A DNA stretch of 64,000 nt from Bacteroidota bacterium (GCA_018222965.1 JAAEZH010000001.1:38280-102279), one strand, 5' to 3'. Shown: positions 1 to 9,366, counted from the stretch's first letter. Program-made: numbers and translations. The notes: generated by a model from the letters alone, not told the origin.

Positions 1-925
1 AGTCAAAGGTCAGGGTCTCCCATTCTGCAGCAACGGTAGTCATGGTTTCCGTTTCTACGCTGATCGTCGGATCAGTGGCATCTTCCACTTTCAGGCGCAC
101 TGGTATGTTGGCATCCGGAGACCAGACACGTACCGTCATGCTTGTCGCATTTGCCGAGAATGGAATCGCCGTGGCAAAACCCAAATCGGTTCCAATCGTG
201 GTTCCTGCCCACAATTCTGCAACATCTGTTTTGATAGATTGGGCCACTGTGTTGGCCGGATCAGTTGGATCTTCAACCACACTGGATGCATTACCGCCAA
301 AATCGGTAAGTGTGTAATCCGTCATGGCATCCTCAAAGGTTACCGGCAGATCAATTTGGGCAATTTGTGGATCGCCACCAAATTCTACATCGTCCCAGTA
401 GTAGGTCTTTTCTCCGGCATCAGCACCCGTAGTACCAAAGTTGAAAAAGATCGATGCTTTGTCGTAAGTATTGTCGAAGTTGATAGCGGCAGTACCCATC
501 GCCTCATTACTAAAATCAAAGGTCAGGGTTGCCCACTCACCAGCAACAGTGGTCATTGCTTCCGTCTCCACGCTGATCGTCGGATCAGTAGCATCTTCCA
601 CTTTCAGGCGAACCGGAATATTCGCATCCGGGGACCAGACACGAACACTCATTGTCGTAGCTGAAGCACTGAATGGCAATGGATCTGTAAAACTTACCGT
701 TTCGCCGATAGTCGTTCCGGCCCACAATTCGGCAACATCCGTTTTGACAGACTGGGCAACCATATTGGCAGGATCGGTGGGGTCAACAACCACACTCGAT
801 GCATTACCGCCAAAATCGGTAAGTGTGTAATCGGTCGTCGCGTCATCAAAAGTGACGGGAAGATCGATCTGAGCAAAACTTCCAATGCTGAGCAGCATTA
901 GAAAAATCATAGTAGAAATCCTCAT
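1..925 (-). CDS. Secreted protein with tandem 171-residue binding-type modules (C-terminus outside window)
   Basis: The lower-strand frame is open from an ATG at 923-925 to the window edge, so the end of the protein is missing. The first 18 or so residues form a signal peptide ending SIGSFA. A module then starts with QIDLPVTFDDA (residue 19) and closes with YYWDDVEFGG; exactly 171 residues later (residue 190) a second copy starts with QIDLPVTFEDA. Each copy has VWSPDANIPVRLKVEDATD and a W-x-TLTFD strand, a beta-sandwich pattern common in secreted glycan-binding proteins of Bacteroidota. No catalytic motif is visible. It is the most downstream visible gene of the GH16 operon, so a role in binding the polysaccharide at the cell surface is inferred. 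A catalytic or T9SS domain could lie beyond the edge. Confidence 0.8.
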   Translation of the reverse strand, partial: MRISTMIFLMLLSIGSFAQIDLPVTFDDATTDYTLTDFGGNASSVVVDPTDPANMVAQSVKTDVAELWAGTTIGETVSFTDPLPFSASATTMSVRVWSPDANIPVRLKVEDATDPTISVETEAMTTVAGEWATLTFDFSNEAMGTAAINFDNTYDKASIFFNFGTTGADAGEKTYYWDDVEFGGDPQIAQIDLPVTFEDAMTDYTLTDFGGNASSVVEDPTDPANTVAQSIKTDVAELWAGTTIGTDLGFATAIPFSANATSMTVRVWSPDANIPVRLKVEDATDPTISVETETMTTVAAEWETLTFD

Positions 926-969
926 TTCAATTGTATTTAGATTCATCTTATTTTTAAAAATGCCTGTTT

Positions 970-986
970 GGCTTTCGCCGAAAGGC
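970..986. repeat. Intergenic palindrome of the TTCG(G/C)CGAA family
   Basis: The 17-nt inverted repeat GGCTTTCGCCGAAAGGC lies in the 66-bp gap between the GH16 gene and the tandem-module gene. It can form a short hairpin in the operon mRNA. It is one of eleven copies of the 9-nt core in the window. Confidence 0.7.
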
Positions 987-991
987 AATAC

Positions 992-2296
992 TTATTCCAC
1001 ATTTACTTTTTCGTACACCCGGACATAATCCACTATAAAAGATTGTGAATCAACAGATTCATCCATCCCTTTTTGTCCGCCCCATCCACCGCCCATGGCG
1101 AGGTTCAGTATAATATTTTGAGGCTGGTCGAAAGGCCAGGCCAAATCGTTTGAAATATCTTCATAGGTGAAATAGGTTTCCCCATCAACAGCTGCTGTAA
1201 TCCCTTCAGGCGACCAGTCAACCGAGTACGTATGAAAAGCTTCATTCATGTTTGCTACTTCCGTAACCGCTGTAGGTTGGTTACCCAGCTTGAAATAATA
1301 GGCTCCGCAATGGATGGAAGCATGTGCTTTGCCATCGCCGGAATTGTCATCGATTTCGTACCCTACACTTTCCAGGATGTCAATTTCTCCGCAGTATGGC
1401 CAGGACAATTCATCGACATAATTATCTCCGAGGGTCCAGCCTGCTGCCCAATTGCCTTTTTCTTTAGGCACTTTGGCCCGGAACTCAATCCGTCCGTATT
1501 TAAAAGCCACCTTTCCACGGGTGGTCAACCTGGCGGAGGACCAGCCTTTGCCCAAATCTTCTCTTCTGGCTTCAATATGCAGCAAGCCGTTTTCTACCCG
1601 GGCATTTTCCAATCTGTTTGCTGTGTAATACTGTAATTCATTGTTTCCCCAGCCCCAATCGCCGATGTCAAAAGTCCATTTGGAGGTATCCGGAAGCCCA
1701 TCTGTTTCAAACTCATCACTCCAGGCGATTGTCCATTCTTCTCCTTGCATTTGCTGGCTTAGCGTGACCGGAGTAACGTCATGCGGTTTCAAGAGTTTGA
1801 AACTGATGTAATCCACCTTTGTATCTTTTTTATTCAGATGCAGGCGAATTTTGTGTGTTCCTTGATTCAGCGGACTACCATCCACTTTTACCACTTTCTC
1901 TGTTTCATCCAAAGGCATGGCTCCGGTAATGTTGTATGTTCTTCCGTCTTTGTTTCCGACATAGTCTTCCAACCAAACAGCGGCACTATCTTCAGTAGCA
2001 GCCCCCAGGACTTCCACCGTATACCTGCCTGCAATTACAACATCCAGTTCAAATTCTACCCAGGAATTATCTTTTGTGGAGCGGATGTAATCTCCTTCAT
2101 TGATTATATCCAAAGAGGGGGTTCCTTCAGTCTCTGGCTGCACCGTCAGTATGGTTTTTGCTGTCGAAGGATCTTCGACAGCTTCTACTGCTTTTTCTGG
2201 TGTTTGGGTGCAAGCAGGCAGCAGGAACCCCAACAGCACAAAAAGGGCTGTATTTCTATTGTTATTTCTCAAGTTGTATTTAAAATCCTTATTCAT
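992..2296 (-). CDS. GH16 endo-beta-glucanase lipoprotein with N-terminal CBM6-like domain
   Basis: A 434-residue protein. A lipoprotein signal ends at Cys29 (FLLPAC). Residues about 45-170 resemble a CBM6-type beta-sandwich (NSWVEFELDV, AGRYTVEVLG, KVDYISFKLL). Residues about 186-434 are a GH16 domain with the catalytic signature GEIDILE: Glu304 nucleophile, Asp306, Glu309 acid/base. GNNELQYYT and VDYVRVYEK are typical of laminarinase-like GH16 enzymes. I chose the ATG at 2294-2296, not a longer start at 2557, because the signal peptide follows it and the upstream porter gene ends there in a TAATG stop-start overlap, which implies translational coupling. Surface endo-hydrolysis of beta-1,3-glucan is inferred; exact linkage cannot be read from the sequence. 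Confidence 0.92.
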   Translation of the reverse strand: MNKDFKYNLRNNNRNTALFVLLGFLLPACTQTPEKAVEAVEDPSTAKTILTVQPETEGTPSLDIINEGDYIRSTKDNSWVEFELDVVIAGRYTVEVLGAATEDSAAVWLEDYVGNKDGRTYNITGAMPLDETEKVVKVDGSPLNQGTHKIRLHLNKKDTKVDYISFKLLKPHDVTPVTLSQQMQGEEWTIAWSDEFETDGLPDTSKWTFDIGDWGWGNNELQYYTANRLENARVENGLLHIEARREDLGKGWSSARLTTRGKVAFKYGRIEFRAKVPKEKGNWAAGWTLGDNYVDELSWPYCGEIDILESVGYEIDDNSGDGKAHASIHCGAYYFKLGNQPTAVTEVANMNEAFHTYSVDWSPEGITAAVDGETYFTYEDISNDLAWPFDQPQNIILNLAMGGGWGGQKGMDESVDSQSFIVDYVRVYEKVNVE

Positions 2297-3864
2297 TATC
2301 CATCCTGTTTTACAAGTTGAGCTTCTAATTCTTCCAGTGATTTCCCTTTCGTTTCGGGTAATTTCAGCAATATGAAAATGAGTCCCAGTGCTGCAAAAAC
2401 TCCATAAATCAGGAAAGTGAAAGAGCTTCCGATGGTTTCCAATTCCCAGGGAAAAAATTGCTGGACCAGATAACTTACTGCCGAATTGACCAGGCCGACA
2501 AAGGAAATAGCCAAGCCCCGTATTCGGTTGGGAAACAGCTCGGAGAAGAGCACCCACATTACGGGTCCGATGGAGACGGCAAAGAAGGCTACAAAAGCCA
2601 AAATGGCAACTAGAATGAGCATGGAGTTCATGGTTACTCCGGAGGTAATTAATTCAGATTCATAGGTTTTGGCCGTTTCTTCTCCCAGGGTTTCCCGGAG
2701 GGCCATTTTAAAGCTCACATCATCGTAATAGGTTTGATCCAGGAGCGGATTGATCATTATGAGATCAAACTCTTCGGGCATATTCTGCTCGATTGATTCA
2801 CTAGTAAGTGTGTAGGTCGCTTGTTTGAATCCATACGACAGCAAAAACATAGAAAGCGCGATGCCTGCAACACCTATTACCAGCAAGGGTTTTCGACCTA
2901 ATTTGTCAATCAGGGCTATGGCAATCAGGGTAAACACCAAATTGATGACCCCAACCAGAATAGCCTGAGAAAACGAGGCATTGGTGCCAATTCCCGATTG
3001 TTCAAAAATCATAGGTGCGTAAAAGAACACAGAATTGATGCCGGTAATCTGCTGAAGAATCCCAACTACCAATCCGATGGCAAGTACCAGTCTTAGTGCT
3101 GGTTTAAATAATTCCTTAATTGGAACTTTTTTATCGTGGTCTCCCGAATCTACACTGTGCTTAACCGATTCAATAATCTTACGTGCTTCCGCTTCATCAC
3201 TGGCTTTTTTCATTATTTCCAGTGCCTCATCATAGCGCCCTTTCATAGCGAGCCAACGCGGACTTCTGGGAACAATAAACAGGGCAAAGAAATACAGGAT
3301 GGCCGGCAGTGCTTCCAGTCCAAGCATCCACCTCCAGTTATACTCCTCAAATTTCAGGGATTGCGCCCAGGCAGCTTCTGAGTCTGCTAATTGGAGAATC
3401 AGGTAATTGGTAAAAAAAGCAACGGAGATACCCAGCACAATATTCAGCTGATTAAAAGAGACCATGCGTCCCCGCATCTTTGGAGGCGAAATCTCTGCGA
3501 TGTACATAGGAGCAATAATCAGAGATGCTCCAACGCCCAATCCGCCAATCATGCGGGCAATTACCAGGGTTTCATAGGTGGGTGCTAATGCAGAGCAAAC
3601 TGCTGATATAAAATAAAGCAGGGCTGCGTAACTCAGGACTCGTTTTCGGCCAATACGATCGCTGATGGGACCTGCCAGCATCATAGCGAGGGTTGCGGTA
3701 AGCGTAAGAGAAGCTACTGCAAAGCCCAATTGAAGTTTGCTTAAGCCAAATTCCAATTCGACAAATTTATTCACCCCGGAGATGACGGATGCATCAAATC
3801 CCATAAGGAATCCACCCAGAGCTACAATAAGCGCAATGAGAACGATAAAGTTGTTCTTACCCAT
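2296..3864 (-). CDS. MFS sugar porter
   Basis: A 522-residue twelve-helix transporter of the major facilitator sugar porter family. Diagnostic motifs are GFDASVISG in helix 1, DRIGRKRVL after helix 2, PRSPRWL before the central loop, QQITGINSVFFYAP in helix 7, DKLGRKPLL, and the C-terminal PETKGKSLEEL. Residues about 370-430 form a longer than usual periplasmic loop. The start MGKNNF at 3862-3864 is preferred over an upstream ATG at 3906, because helix 1 follows directly. The gene overlaps the next GH16 gene (TAATG). In the inner membrane it probably takes up glucose or gluco-oligosaccharides released by the neighbouring hydrolases, by proton or sodium symport (inference). Confidence 0.93.
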   Translation of the reverse strand: MGKNNFIVLIALIVALGGFLMGFDASVISGVNKFVELEFGLSKLQLGFAVASLTLTATLAMMLAGPISDRIGRKRVLSYAALLYFISAVCSALAPTYETLVIARMIGGLGVGASLIIAPMYIAEISPPKMRGRMVSFNQLNIVLGISVAFFTNYLILQLADSEAAWAQSLKFEEYNWRWMLGLEALPAILYFFALFIVPRSPRWLAMKGRYDEALEIMKKASDEAEARKIIESVKHSVDSGDHDKKVPIKELFKPALRLVLAIGLVVGILQQITGINSVFFYAPMIFEQSGIGTNASFSQAILVGVINLVFTLIAIALIDKLGRKPLLVIGVAGIALSMFLLSYGFKQATYTLTSESIEQNMPEEFDLIMINPLLDQTYYDDVSFKMALRETLGEETAKTYESELITSGVTMNSMLILVAILAFVAFFAVSIGPVMWVLFSELFPNRIRGLAISFVGLVNSAVSYLVQQFFPWELETIGSSFTFLIYGVFAALGLIFILLKLPETKGKSLEELEAQLVKQDG

Positions 3865-3933
3865 AGCTGAAAATTGACTAGTTAAAAATGCCTGCATCAG
3901 GCACAAACAGGGTTATCAGGACATAAGGAGGGC

Positions 3934-3961
3934 AGGAAGTCCTGCACAAAACAGGACTCCT
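3934..3961 (-). other. Intergenic stem-loop inside the glucan operon
   Basis: In the 126-bp gap between the T9SS protein gene and the porter gene, AGTCCTG (3938-3944) pairs with CAGGACT (3952-3958), extended by AGG/CCT. No U-tract follows on the lower strand. It could be an mRNA-stabilising or processing hairpin that sets different expression of the exported and inner-membrane products. A smaller GCCTG/CAGGC hairpin lies close by. Confidence 0.45.
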
Positions 3962-3990
3962 AAAAACTCCCCTGGTACATTTTTTTAAGC

Positions 3991-5319
3991 TTATCGCTGA
4001 ACGAGGACTTTGCCTCCTTCTACCTGGCCATCTACGCGAAGCAAGTAATAATACATGCCTGCAGGAAGGCTTGCTGCATTCCAAATTGCCTGTTGCTGAC
4101 CGGCAGATTGACGCCCATTTTGAAGGCTGGTAATTAATCTGCCCTGTGTATCTCTAATTTCGAGTGTCACCATGGCCGGTGCATCAAGCTCATAGTTAAA
4201 AATAGCTTCCTGTGATACCGGATTCGGAGATACATCAAAGCTATTTACAGCAGAGATATCTTCGACGGAAGTCGGTATACCAAACTGAAAATTGTCGAAG
4301 TAGTAATTATCAGAAGTGAAATTACCCGGATCGAAAAGAATCACAAATTTGGCGATATCCGTAGCATCCGAAACGGCTCCCGCTGGGAATGTTAATGTTT
4401 CCCACGAACTTGACTGAGAAGTCGTTTGAGACATTTCGAGTATGACATCATTATTCTCATTCTGAAGAGAAATAATCACTTCGGTTGGTGCATTGGGATC
4501 CCAAACATCCAGTGAGAGTGTGCTATTTGGTTCCAGTGACAGATTGCCGTCGAAAAAACCGATAATCACATCAGTCTCTTCGCCTCCGTTTCTAGTATAA
4601 GTAGCTACATAAGCAGATTCATTACCAGACATATCCGGATTCACCACCCTACGGAAGTTTACTCCGGAGTGGGAGAAAACAAAACTGGTATGCTGGTTGC
4701 ATTCAAAATCATTAAACACTTCCGGATCCGGAATTACATCCTGGCAGGGATCATCTGCCAGTTCGGGACCGTTTAGGTTATCCCAGTAATAAGTATCTCC
4801 ATTATTTGTATTCGGATCAAACAGCAATACAAACCTGTCTACATTGTCATTGGCAACAGTAGGATCCGGCTGTCCATCTAAAGTAAAAGTCAATGTTTCC
4901 CAGGCATTTGCGACAGTAGTTGTAGCGAGGTAAACACTATGACGCCCTGTAGGGAAATTGGCTGGTAGTGCGAGCGTACTGTTCTCCAGCGTAATTTGAA
5001 CCGTTTTACCAGCAGCAGGACTCCAGACATCGATGCTAATCTGTTTGGTACCGGATAAATAATCACCAAGATCGGCCATTTGGGCATCCAAAATGAGCAC
5101 ATCAAACAGTTCAGCAGCATTTCTGGTGTAAGAAGCGGCTACCAGGCTGGTATTTACGCCACTCTGATCCGGGTTTTCATTGTATGGAATGAAAACACCG
5201 TTGATGAACCCATAGGTTCCTTTGCGAATGTCTTCGAAATTATCCCAAACCTGTTGCGCTGAAAGGAGGTTTGGAAGGATTAGCAATAATAAAATCGGAT
5301 AGAATTTTTGCATAATCAT
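3991..5319 (-). CDS. T9SS-secreted glycan-binding-type protein
   Basis: A 442-residue protein with a signal peptide (ending LLSAQQ) and two related modules at about residues 22-190 and 200-350. Each starts with an acidic FEDI/FECN stretch, has a DVWSP or DVWDP strand and a WETLTF strand, and ends in YYWDNL or YYFDNF. The C-terminal 85 residues (VSPNPVSQEAIFNYEL to GGKVLVQR) are a type A T9SS sorting domain, so the protein is exported through the outer membrane and attached or released. It has no hydrolase motif. The modules resemble those of the protein at 1-925. It sits 16 bp after the upstream GH16 gene. A role as an extracellular glucan-binding protein is inferred. Confidence 0.85.
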   Translation of the reverse strand: MIMQKFYPILLLLILPNLLSAQQVWDNFEDIRKGTYGFINGVFIPYNENPDQSGVNTSLVAASYTRNAAELFDVLILDAQMADLGDYLSGTKQISIDVWSPAAGKTVQITLENSTLALPANFPTGRHSVYLATTTVANAWETLTFTLDGQPDPTVANDNVDRFVLLFDPNTNNGDTYYWDNLNGPELADDPCQDVIPDPEVFNDFECNQHTSFVFSHSGVNFRRVVNPDMSGNESAYVATYTRNGGEETDVIIGFFDGNLSLEPNSTLSLDVWDPNAPTEVIISLQNENNDVILEMSQTTSQSSSWETLTFPAGAVSDATDIAKFVILFDPGNFTSDNYYFDNFQFGIPTSVEDISAVNSFDVSPNPVSQEAIFNYELDAPAMVTLEIRDTQGRLITSLQNGRQSAGQQQAIWNAASLPAGMYYYLLRVDGQVEGGKVLVQR

Positions 5320-5335
5320 CTTTATTAGTTGAACA

Positions 5336-6190
5336 TTATTTTTTCTGATATACTCTTACATAATCCACTTGCATAACTTGTGGAAAGCTGGTAGTAGCGT
5401 CGGGATTTCCAGGCAGGTTGCCTCCAACTGCCACATTTAAAAGCATGTGAAATCTTTGATCGAATGGGAATGTTTGGGGCAAAGTGGTTGATCGGGTATT
5501 AGGATCGCCGACATTGATGCCATCCATTTGAAACTGGATACAGTTTTCGTTCCAGATTACACTGAATACATGAAAATCGTCATTGAAGGTTCCGGATTCC
5601 AGTTCCAGGCCCTGGCTGTTGTATTGCCAGTTTTCATTGCCGTAGTGAATGGTTCCAAATACCCGGCTTGGCTCCTGCCCTATGTATTCCATAATGTCAA
5701 TCTCCCCACTTTTGGGCCATCCGCCATAAATTGTGTCGGTAGGCAGCATCCATATTGCTGGCCATAAGCCCTGGCCAATGGGAAGTCTTGCCCGTATATC
5801 CATACGACCGTATTTCCAGTCTCCTTTATTTTTAGTAACCAGTCTGGCTGAAGTATATTGATGCTCCCCCAGGTAGGGAGGATTTTCTTTGATGGCCCGG
5901 ATAATCAGATTGCCATTAGAGACATAGGCGTTTTCGGATCGATCTGTGTAATACTGTAGTTCATTGTTACCCCAGCCACAGAGATCCGGGCTGATGTCGC
6001 AACCATCTCCAAGGTCATAAGACCACTTTTCTGTATCGATAACATCTCCGTCAAACTCATCATTCCAAACCATTTCATAGCTGTCGAGAGAATCCTCAAA
6101 TTGACAGCCACCAACCTCTGACGGCTTCTTACAGCTATATGCTGATGCAAGGACTACAATCAGAAAGTAAATTTGGTGCAAACTATTCAT
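5336..6190 (-). CDS. GH16 endo-beta-glucanase lipoprotein
   Basis: A 284-residue single-domain GH16 enzyme. The signal peptide ends in SAYSC with Cys20 as the probable lipidated residue. The catalytic motif SGEIDIMEYIG supplies Glu163, Asp165 and Glu168; GWGNNELQYYT, LWPAIWMLP and MQVDYVRVYQKK complete the laminarinase-like signature. It is the first gene of the lower-strand operon, and its upstream region carries the operator array and a TATATTTG element. It is shorter than the second GH16 of the operon and lacks the CBM6-like domain, so the two may act on different chain lengths or sites (inference). Confidence 0.93.
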   Translation of the reverse strand: MNSLHQIYFLIVVLASAYSCKKPSEVGGCQFEDSLDSYEMVWNDEFDGDVIDTEKWSYDLGDGCDISPDLCGWGNNELQYYTDRSENAYVSNGNLIIRAIKENPPYLGEHQYTSARLVTKNKGDWKYGRMDIRARLPIGQGLWPAIWMLPTDTIYGGWPKSGEIDIMEYIGQEPSRVFGTIHYGNENWQYNSQGLELESGTFNDDFHVFSVIWNENCIQFQMDGINVGDPNTRSTTLPQTFPFDQRFHMLLNVAVGGNLPGNPDATTSFPQVMQVDYVRVYQKK

Positions 6191-6223
6191 AACAAATATT
6201 TATCCGCCTTTAACAACTTTTAT

Positions 6224-6231
6224 CAAATATA
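6224..6231 (-). promoter_or_regulatory. Putative -7 promoter element of the glucan operon
   Basis: On the lower strand this reads TATATTTG, matching the Bacteroidota -7 consensus TAnnTTTG. No good -33 TTG is found 17-23 nt upstream, as expected for an activator-dependent promoter. The predicted mRNA leader before the GH16 start at 6190 is about 27 nt. The nearest operator half-site ends 33 nt upstream, the same distance as in the second array at 10741-10789. Confidence 0.5.
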
Positions 6232-6264
6232 GTTGCGAATACAGCAGAAGCCCTTATTTTAGCC

Positions 6265-6314
6265 TACATCATATACACATCGTCCTGTTTTTGGATTACA
6301 TCATCACCACATCA
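6265..6314 (-). promoter_or_regulatory. Four-site direct-repeat operator array A
   Basis: Half-sites on the upper strand are TACATCA (6265), CACATCG (6276), TACATCA (6297) and CACATCA (6308). The start-to-start spacing is 11, 21 and 11 bp, so all sites face one side of the helix. Read on the lower strand, towards the GH16 operon, the motif is TGATGTA or TGATGTG. A matching array with 11/20/11 spacing lies at 10741-10789. The regulator encoded at 6446 is the obvious candidate ligand (inference). Confidence 0.65.
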
Positions 6315-6394
6315 TTCGCTTTATTTAGAATAATTTGCAATCCATAAACTTTTTATTTTCAGGTTGTTTTATTCATTGAAATAAATTAATGCAA

Positions 6395-6401
6395 TACATC
6401 A
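6395..6401 (+). promoter_or_regulatory. Single TACATCA half-site before the regulator gene
   Basis: One more copy of the array motif lies 44 bp upstream of the regulator ATG at 6446. It could allow autoregulation. A single 7-mer is weak evidence on its own. Confidence 0.3.
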
Positions 6402-6445
6402 TAGGCTGGTGAACACCACCAAGAGGCAGCTTAAAAAATACCATT

Positions 6446-9364
6446 ATGGCAAAAAGGTTTATCCTAATTTTTTGCTTGTTTATTTTCGTCTTCTCGGGTA
6501 CTTTTTCCCAGCAAAGTCAGCTGGGATCGCCTTCGGTTACCAACTTCTCCAGAACAGATTATCATGCCGGTACCCAAAACTGGAATATCCTCCAGGATTC
6601 CAGAGGTATTATGTATTTCGGCAACAACAAAGGCTTGTTAGAATTTGACGGAACAAACTGGCAAATTTTCCCAGTGCCCAATCGGACCATTGTCAGATCC
6701 TGTGCCATAGCAGAGGATGATAAAATGTATATAGGAGCTCAGGATGAACTGGGGGTCATTGATTCTGATGTATTTGGTAAAACCAGGTATCAAAGCCTTA
6801 CACACCTGATTCCGGATAGCCTGAAAAGCTTTGAAGATATTTGGAGTGTTTTTACACGGCCGGATGGAATTTACTTTTGCTCGAAGAAAGCCATCTTCAT
6901 CTATGCCGAAGACAGGATGGAAGTTCTCAAACCGCAAAAAAGTGAATTTGAAAACTTTTATGAAGCAGGCGATCAAATTTACGTACAGGACACCAAACGA
7001 GGCTTTTTCCAAATTAAAGAAAAGAAGCTGCAGTTGATCAGCGATAATCCATTATTTAGCTCAGAAAGGATTGTTGCCGTATTAGAGCATCCGGACTACG
7101 AACTCTTGCTTGTTTCTCAGAACAGCGGATTTTACCAATTAGAGGGAGCTGTTGTCTCTCCATGGCTGGTCGCAAGTACAAATTTCCTGCTTGAGAATAA
7201 GGCTTATTGTGCCATTCGCCTTTCAAACGGATTTATGGCGATAGGTACCATTCAAAACGGTTTGCTGATTGTGAATCAGCAGGGAGAGATTATTCGGCAT
7301 GTCAACGACAAAAGAGGATTACAAAACAATACTGTGCTCACCCTTTGCGAAGACAAACAGCACAATTTGTGGCTGGGATTAGACAACGGAATCGACTATG
7401 TGGAAATAAATGCTCCGTTTTCGCTGCTCCAATCTGAGTATGGAATTGAAGGTACCGGCTATGCAGCATACATTGACGATCAAACCATTTACCTGGGTAC
7501 AAATCAGGGCATTTATTATGCCGACTGGCCTCCCAAACAGGGTGTATTTGAAATAAATGCTTTCCGGCCAATCAATAATGCCAAAGGGCAGGTCTGGACA
7601 CTCGACACCATTGATAACTCCCTCATTCTCGGACAGCATCGAGGCAGCTCGGTAATCATGAACCGTCAGGTTCAACCTTTTTCTTCCATTCAGGGAGCCT
7701 GGAAATTTATGCCGCTTCAAGCCCATCCCGGCTATATCATACAGGGAACATATACGGGACTGCATCTGTATAAGTATTCGCCGAAAGGCGGATCAGAATC
7801 CTGGGAATTTGTGAGGCAGTTGGAGGGCTTCAACGAATCCGCCCGCGTAATGGAACAAGACGAATTTGGCAACATCTGGGTATCACACCCATACAAAGGG
7901 CTCTATAAAATTGAACTTCAGAAAGACTTAAGCGGAATCAGTAACATCAACTTTTACAATAAAGGACACGGGCTTCCTGTCGATCTTTTTGTCAATGTAG
8001 CCAAAATCAGAAATGAGCTTATTTTTACTACTCCAAAGGGTGTTTACAAATATGATGCCTCCAGCGATCGCTTTATTTCTCACCCGGAATTTGATGCCAT
8101 TTTTGGCGAAGATGCGACGGTACATCGATTACTGGAGGACCAGTTTGGTAATATCTGGTTTTCAGTAGGTGCAGAGTTTGGTTTGCTGAAAGTCCAGGAA
8201 AAAGGAGTGTTTAATAAACTGGATCAGATCTATTTTAACCAGATTCAGGAAGATCTTGTGGATGGGTTTGAATTTGTTTATGCACATGACAAGGAGAACA
8301 TATTCATTGGCACAGAGAAGGGATTTGTACACTATAACCCCACTCAAAACAAGGATTTTGATTTTGTCTTTGAAACATTGATTCGAAAGGTCAGTACTAT
8401 AACGGCAAAGGATTCTGTGCTTTTTCAGGAAAATCGTTTTGTCAATTATGCCGACACACTCCTCAAATTCAAACACAAGCAAAACGACTTTAGATTCTCC
8501 TACTCTGTTCCCTATTTCGAAAAAATTGATCAGATTGCGTATCAGTTTAAGCTGGAGGGTTTTGACAATGCCTGGAGTTCCTGGAGCTCCAGAGCAGAAA
8601 AAGATTACACCAATTTAGCTCCCGGAGATTATCAATTTAAAGTAAAGGCTCGAAACGCCTATGGTCAGTTAAGTAAGGAAAGCGTTTTTTCCTTTAAAAT
8701 TTACCCCCCCTGGTACCTGAGTCTGGCGGCTAAAGGAGCCTACTTCCTGCTCACCGCCCTGGGCTTATTTGCGCTCATGCGGTTTTTTATTAAGCGGGAA
8801 GAAAAGCGAACCGAGGCTTTAAAAAACAAACAACGGGAAACATTAAGACAGAAGGAAGAAGAGTATAAAAAGGAGGCAGAGAAGTCGGAGGATGCAATCA
8901 TAAAACTCAAGAATGAAAAACTGCAATCCGATATAGATTTGAAAACCAGTCAACTGGCCTCTGCAACCATGCACCTGGTACAAAAGAGTGAAGTTCTACT
9001 TAAAATAAAAGGGGAACTCCGTCAAATCCTAAAATCCCTTCCTTCGGAATCCCGAAGAAAGATCGAGCAAATAAACCGGGCGATTGAAGCGGATATCCGC
9101 CTGGACAACAACTGGGAGCAATTTGAGATTTACTTTGATCAGGTCCATAAAAACTTCTTCAAGCGCCTGCGTGAACGCTTCCCCGAACTTACCCCAAAGG
9201 ATCAAAAGTTGTGTGCCTATTTACGCATGAACCTGTCTACCAAAGAAATTGCACCACTAATGAACATTTCCGTTCGTGGAGTAGAAATAAGTCGTTATCG
9301 GCTGCGCAAAAAGCTGGATCTGGATTCTGACACCAATCTGGTATCCTTTATGCTTGAGATCTAA
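6446..9364 (+). CDS. Transmembrane Y_Y_Y/propeller sensor with LuxR-type DNA-binding domain
   Basis: A 972-residue single-protein regulator. After a signal or anchor helix (FILIFCLFIFVFSGTFS) come about 670 residues of repeated propeller blades (DSRGIMYFGNNKGLLEFDG, DKQHNLWLGLDNGIDY, DEFGNIWVSH, DQFGNIWFS), then a Y_Y_Y domain at about 690-755 (YQFKLEGFDNAWSSWS), a membrane helix at about 760-780, a charged coiled coil at about 785-835, and a C-terminal helix-turn-helix from about 915 (ELTPKDQKLCAYLRMNLSTK to SRYRLRKKL). It has no histidine kinase or receiver domain, unlike the hybrid two-component sensors of many gut Bacteroides loci. It presumably senses oligosaccharides in the periplasm and controls the flanking operons. 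It is divergent from the GH16 operon. Confidence 0.9.
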   Translation: MAKRFILIFCLFIFVFSGTFSQQSQLGSPSVTNFSRTDYHAGTQNWNILQDSRGIMYFGNNKGLLEFDGTNWQIFPVPNRTIVRSCAIAEDDKMYIGAQDELGVIDSDVFGKTRYQSLTHLIPDSLKSFEDIWSVFTRPDGIYFCSKKAIFIYAEDRMEVLKPQKSEFENFYEAGDQIYVQDTKRGFFQIKEKKLQLISDNPLFSSERIVAVLEHPDYELLLVSQNSGFYQLEGAVVSPWLVASTNFLLENKAYCAIRLSNGFMAIGTIQNGLLIVNQQGEIIRHVNDKRGLQNNTVLTLCEDKQHNLWLGLDNGIDYVEINAPFSLLQSEYGIEGTGYAAYIDDQTIYLGTNQGIYYADWPPKQGVFEINAFRPINNAKGQVWTLDTIDNSLILGQHRGSSVIMNRQVQPFSSIQGAWKFMPLQAHPGYIIQGTYTGLHLYKYSPKGGSESWEFVRQLEGFNESARVMEQDEFGNIWVSHPYKGLYKIELQKDLSGISNINFYNKGHGLPVDLFVNVAKIRNELIFTTPKGVYKYDASSDRFISHPEFDAIFGEDATVHRLLEDQFGNIWFSVGAEFGLLKVQEKGVFNKLDQIYFNQIQEDLVDGFEFVYAHDKENIFIGTEKGFVHYNPTQNKDFDFVFETLIRKVSTITAKDSVLFQENRFVNYADTLLKFKHKQNDFRFSYSVPYFEKIDQIAYQFKLEGFDNAWSSWSSRAEKDYTNLAPGDYQFKVKARNAYGQLSKESVFSFKIYPPWYLSLAAKGAYFLLTALGLFALMRFFIKREEKRTEALKNKQRETLRQKEEEYKKEAEKSEDAIIKLKNEKLQSDIDLKTSQLASATMHLVQKSEVLLKIKGELRQILKSLPSESRRKIEQINRAIEADIRLDNNWEQFEIYFDQVHKNFFKRLRERFPELTPKDQKLCAYLRMNLSTKEIAPLMNISVRGVEISRYRLRKKLDLDSDTNLVSFMLEI

Positions 9365-9366
9365 TA

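Noticed and set aside
1232-2375. Open frames on the upper strand inside the GH16 region (up to 179 codons)
   Set aside because: They are antisense to a well-supported GH16 domain, contain no recognisable motif and have the composition of shadow frames.
992-2557. A 521-residue reading of the second GH16 gene starting at 2557
   Set aside because: The extra 87 residues overlap the porter gene, look like out-of-frame translation, and come before a clear lipoprotein signal peptide that starts at 2296.
6446-9364. Hybrid two-component sensor (HTCS)
   Set aside because: Propeller and Y_Y_Y domains are present, but there is no histidine kinase, phospho-acceptor or receiver domain; only a coiled coil and a LuxR-type HTH follow the membrane helix.
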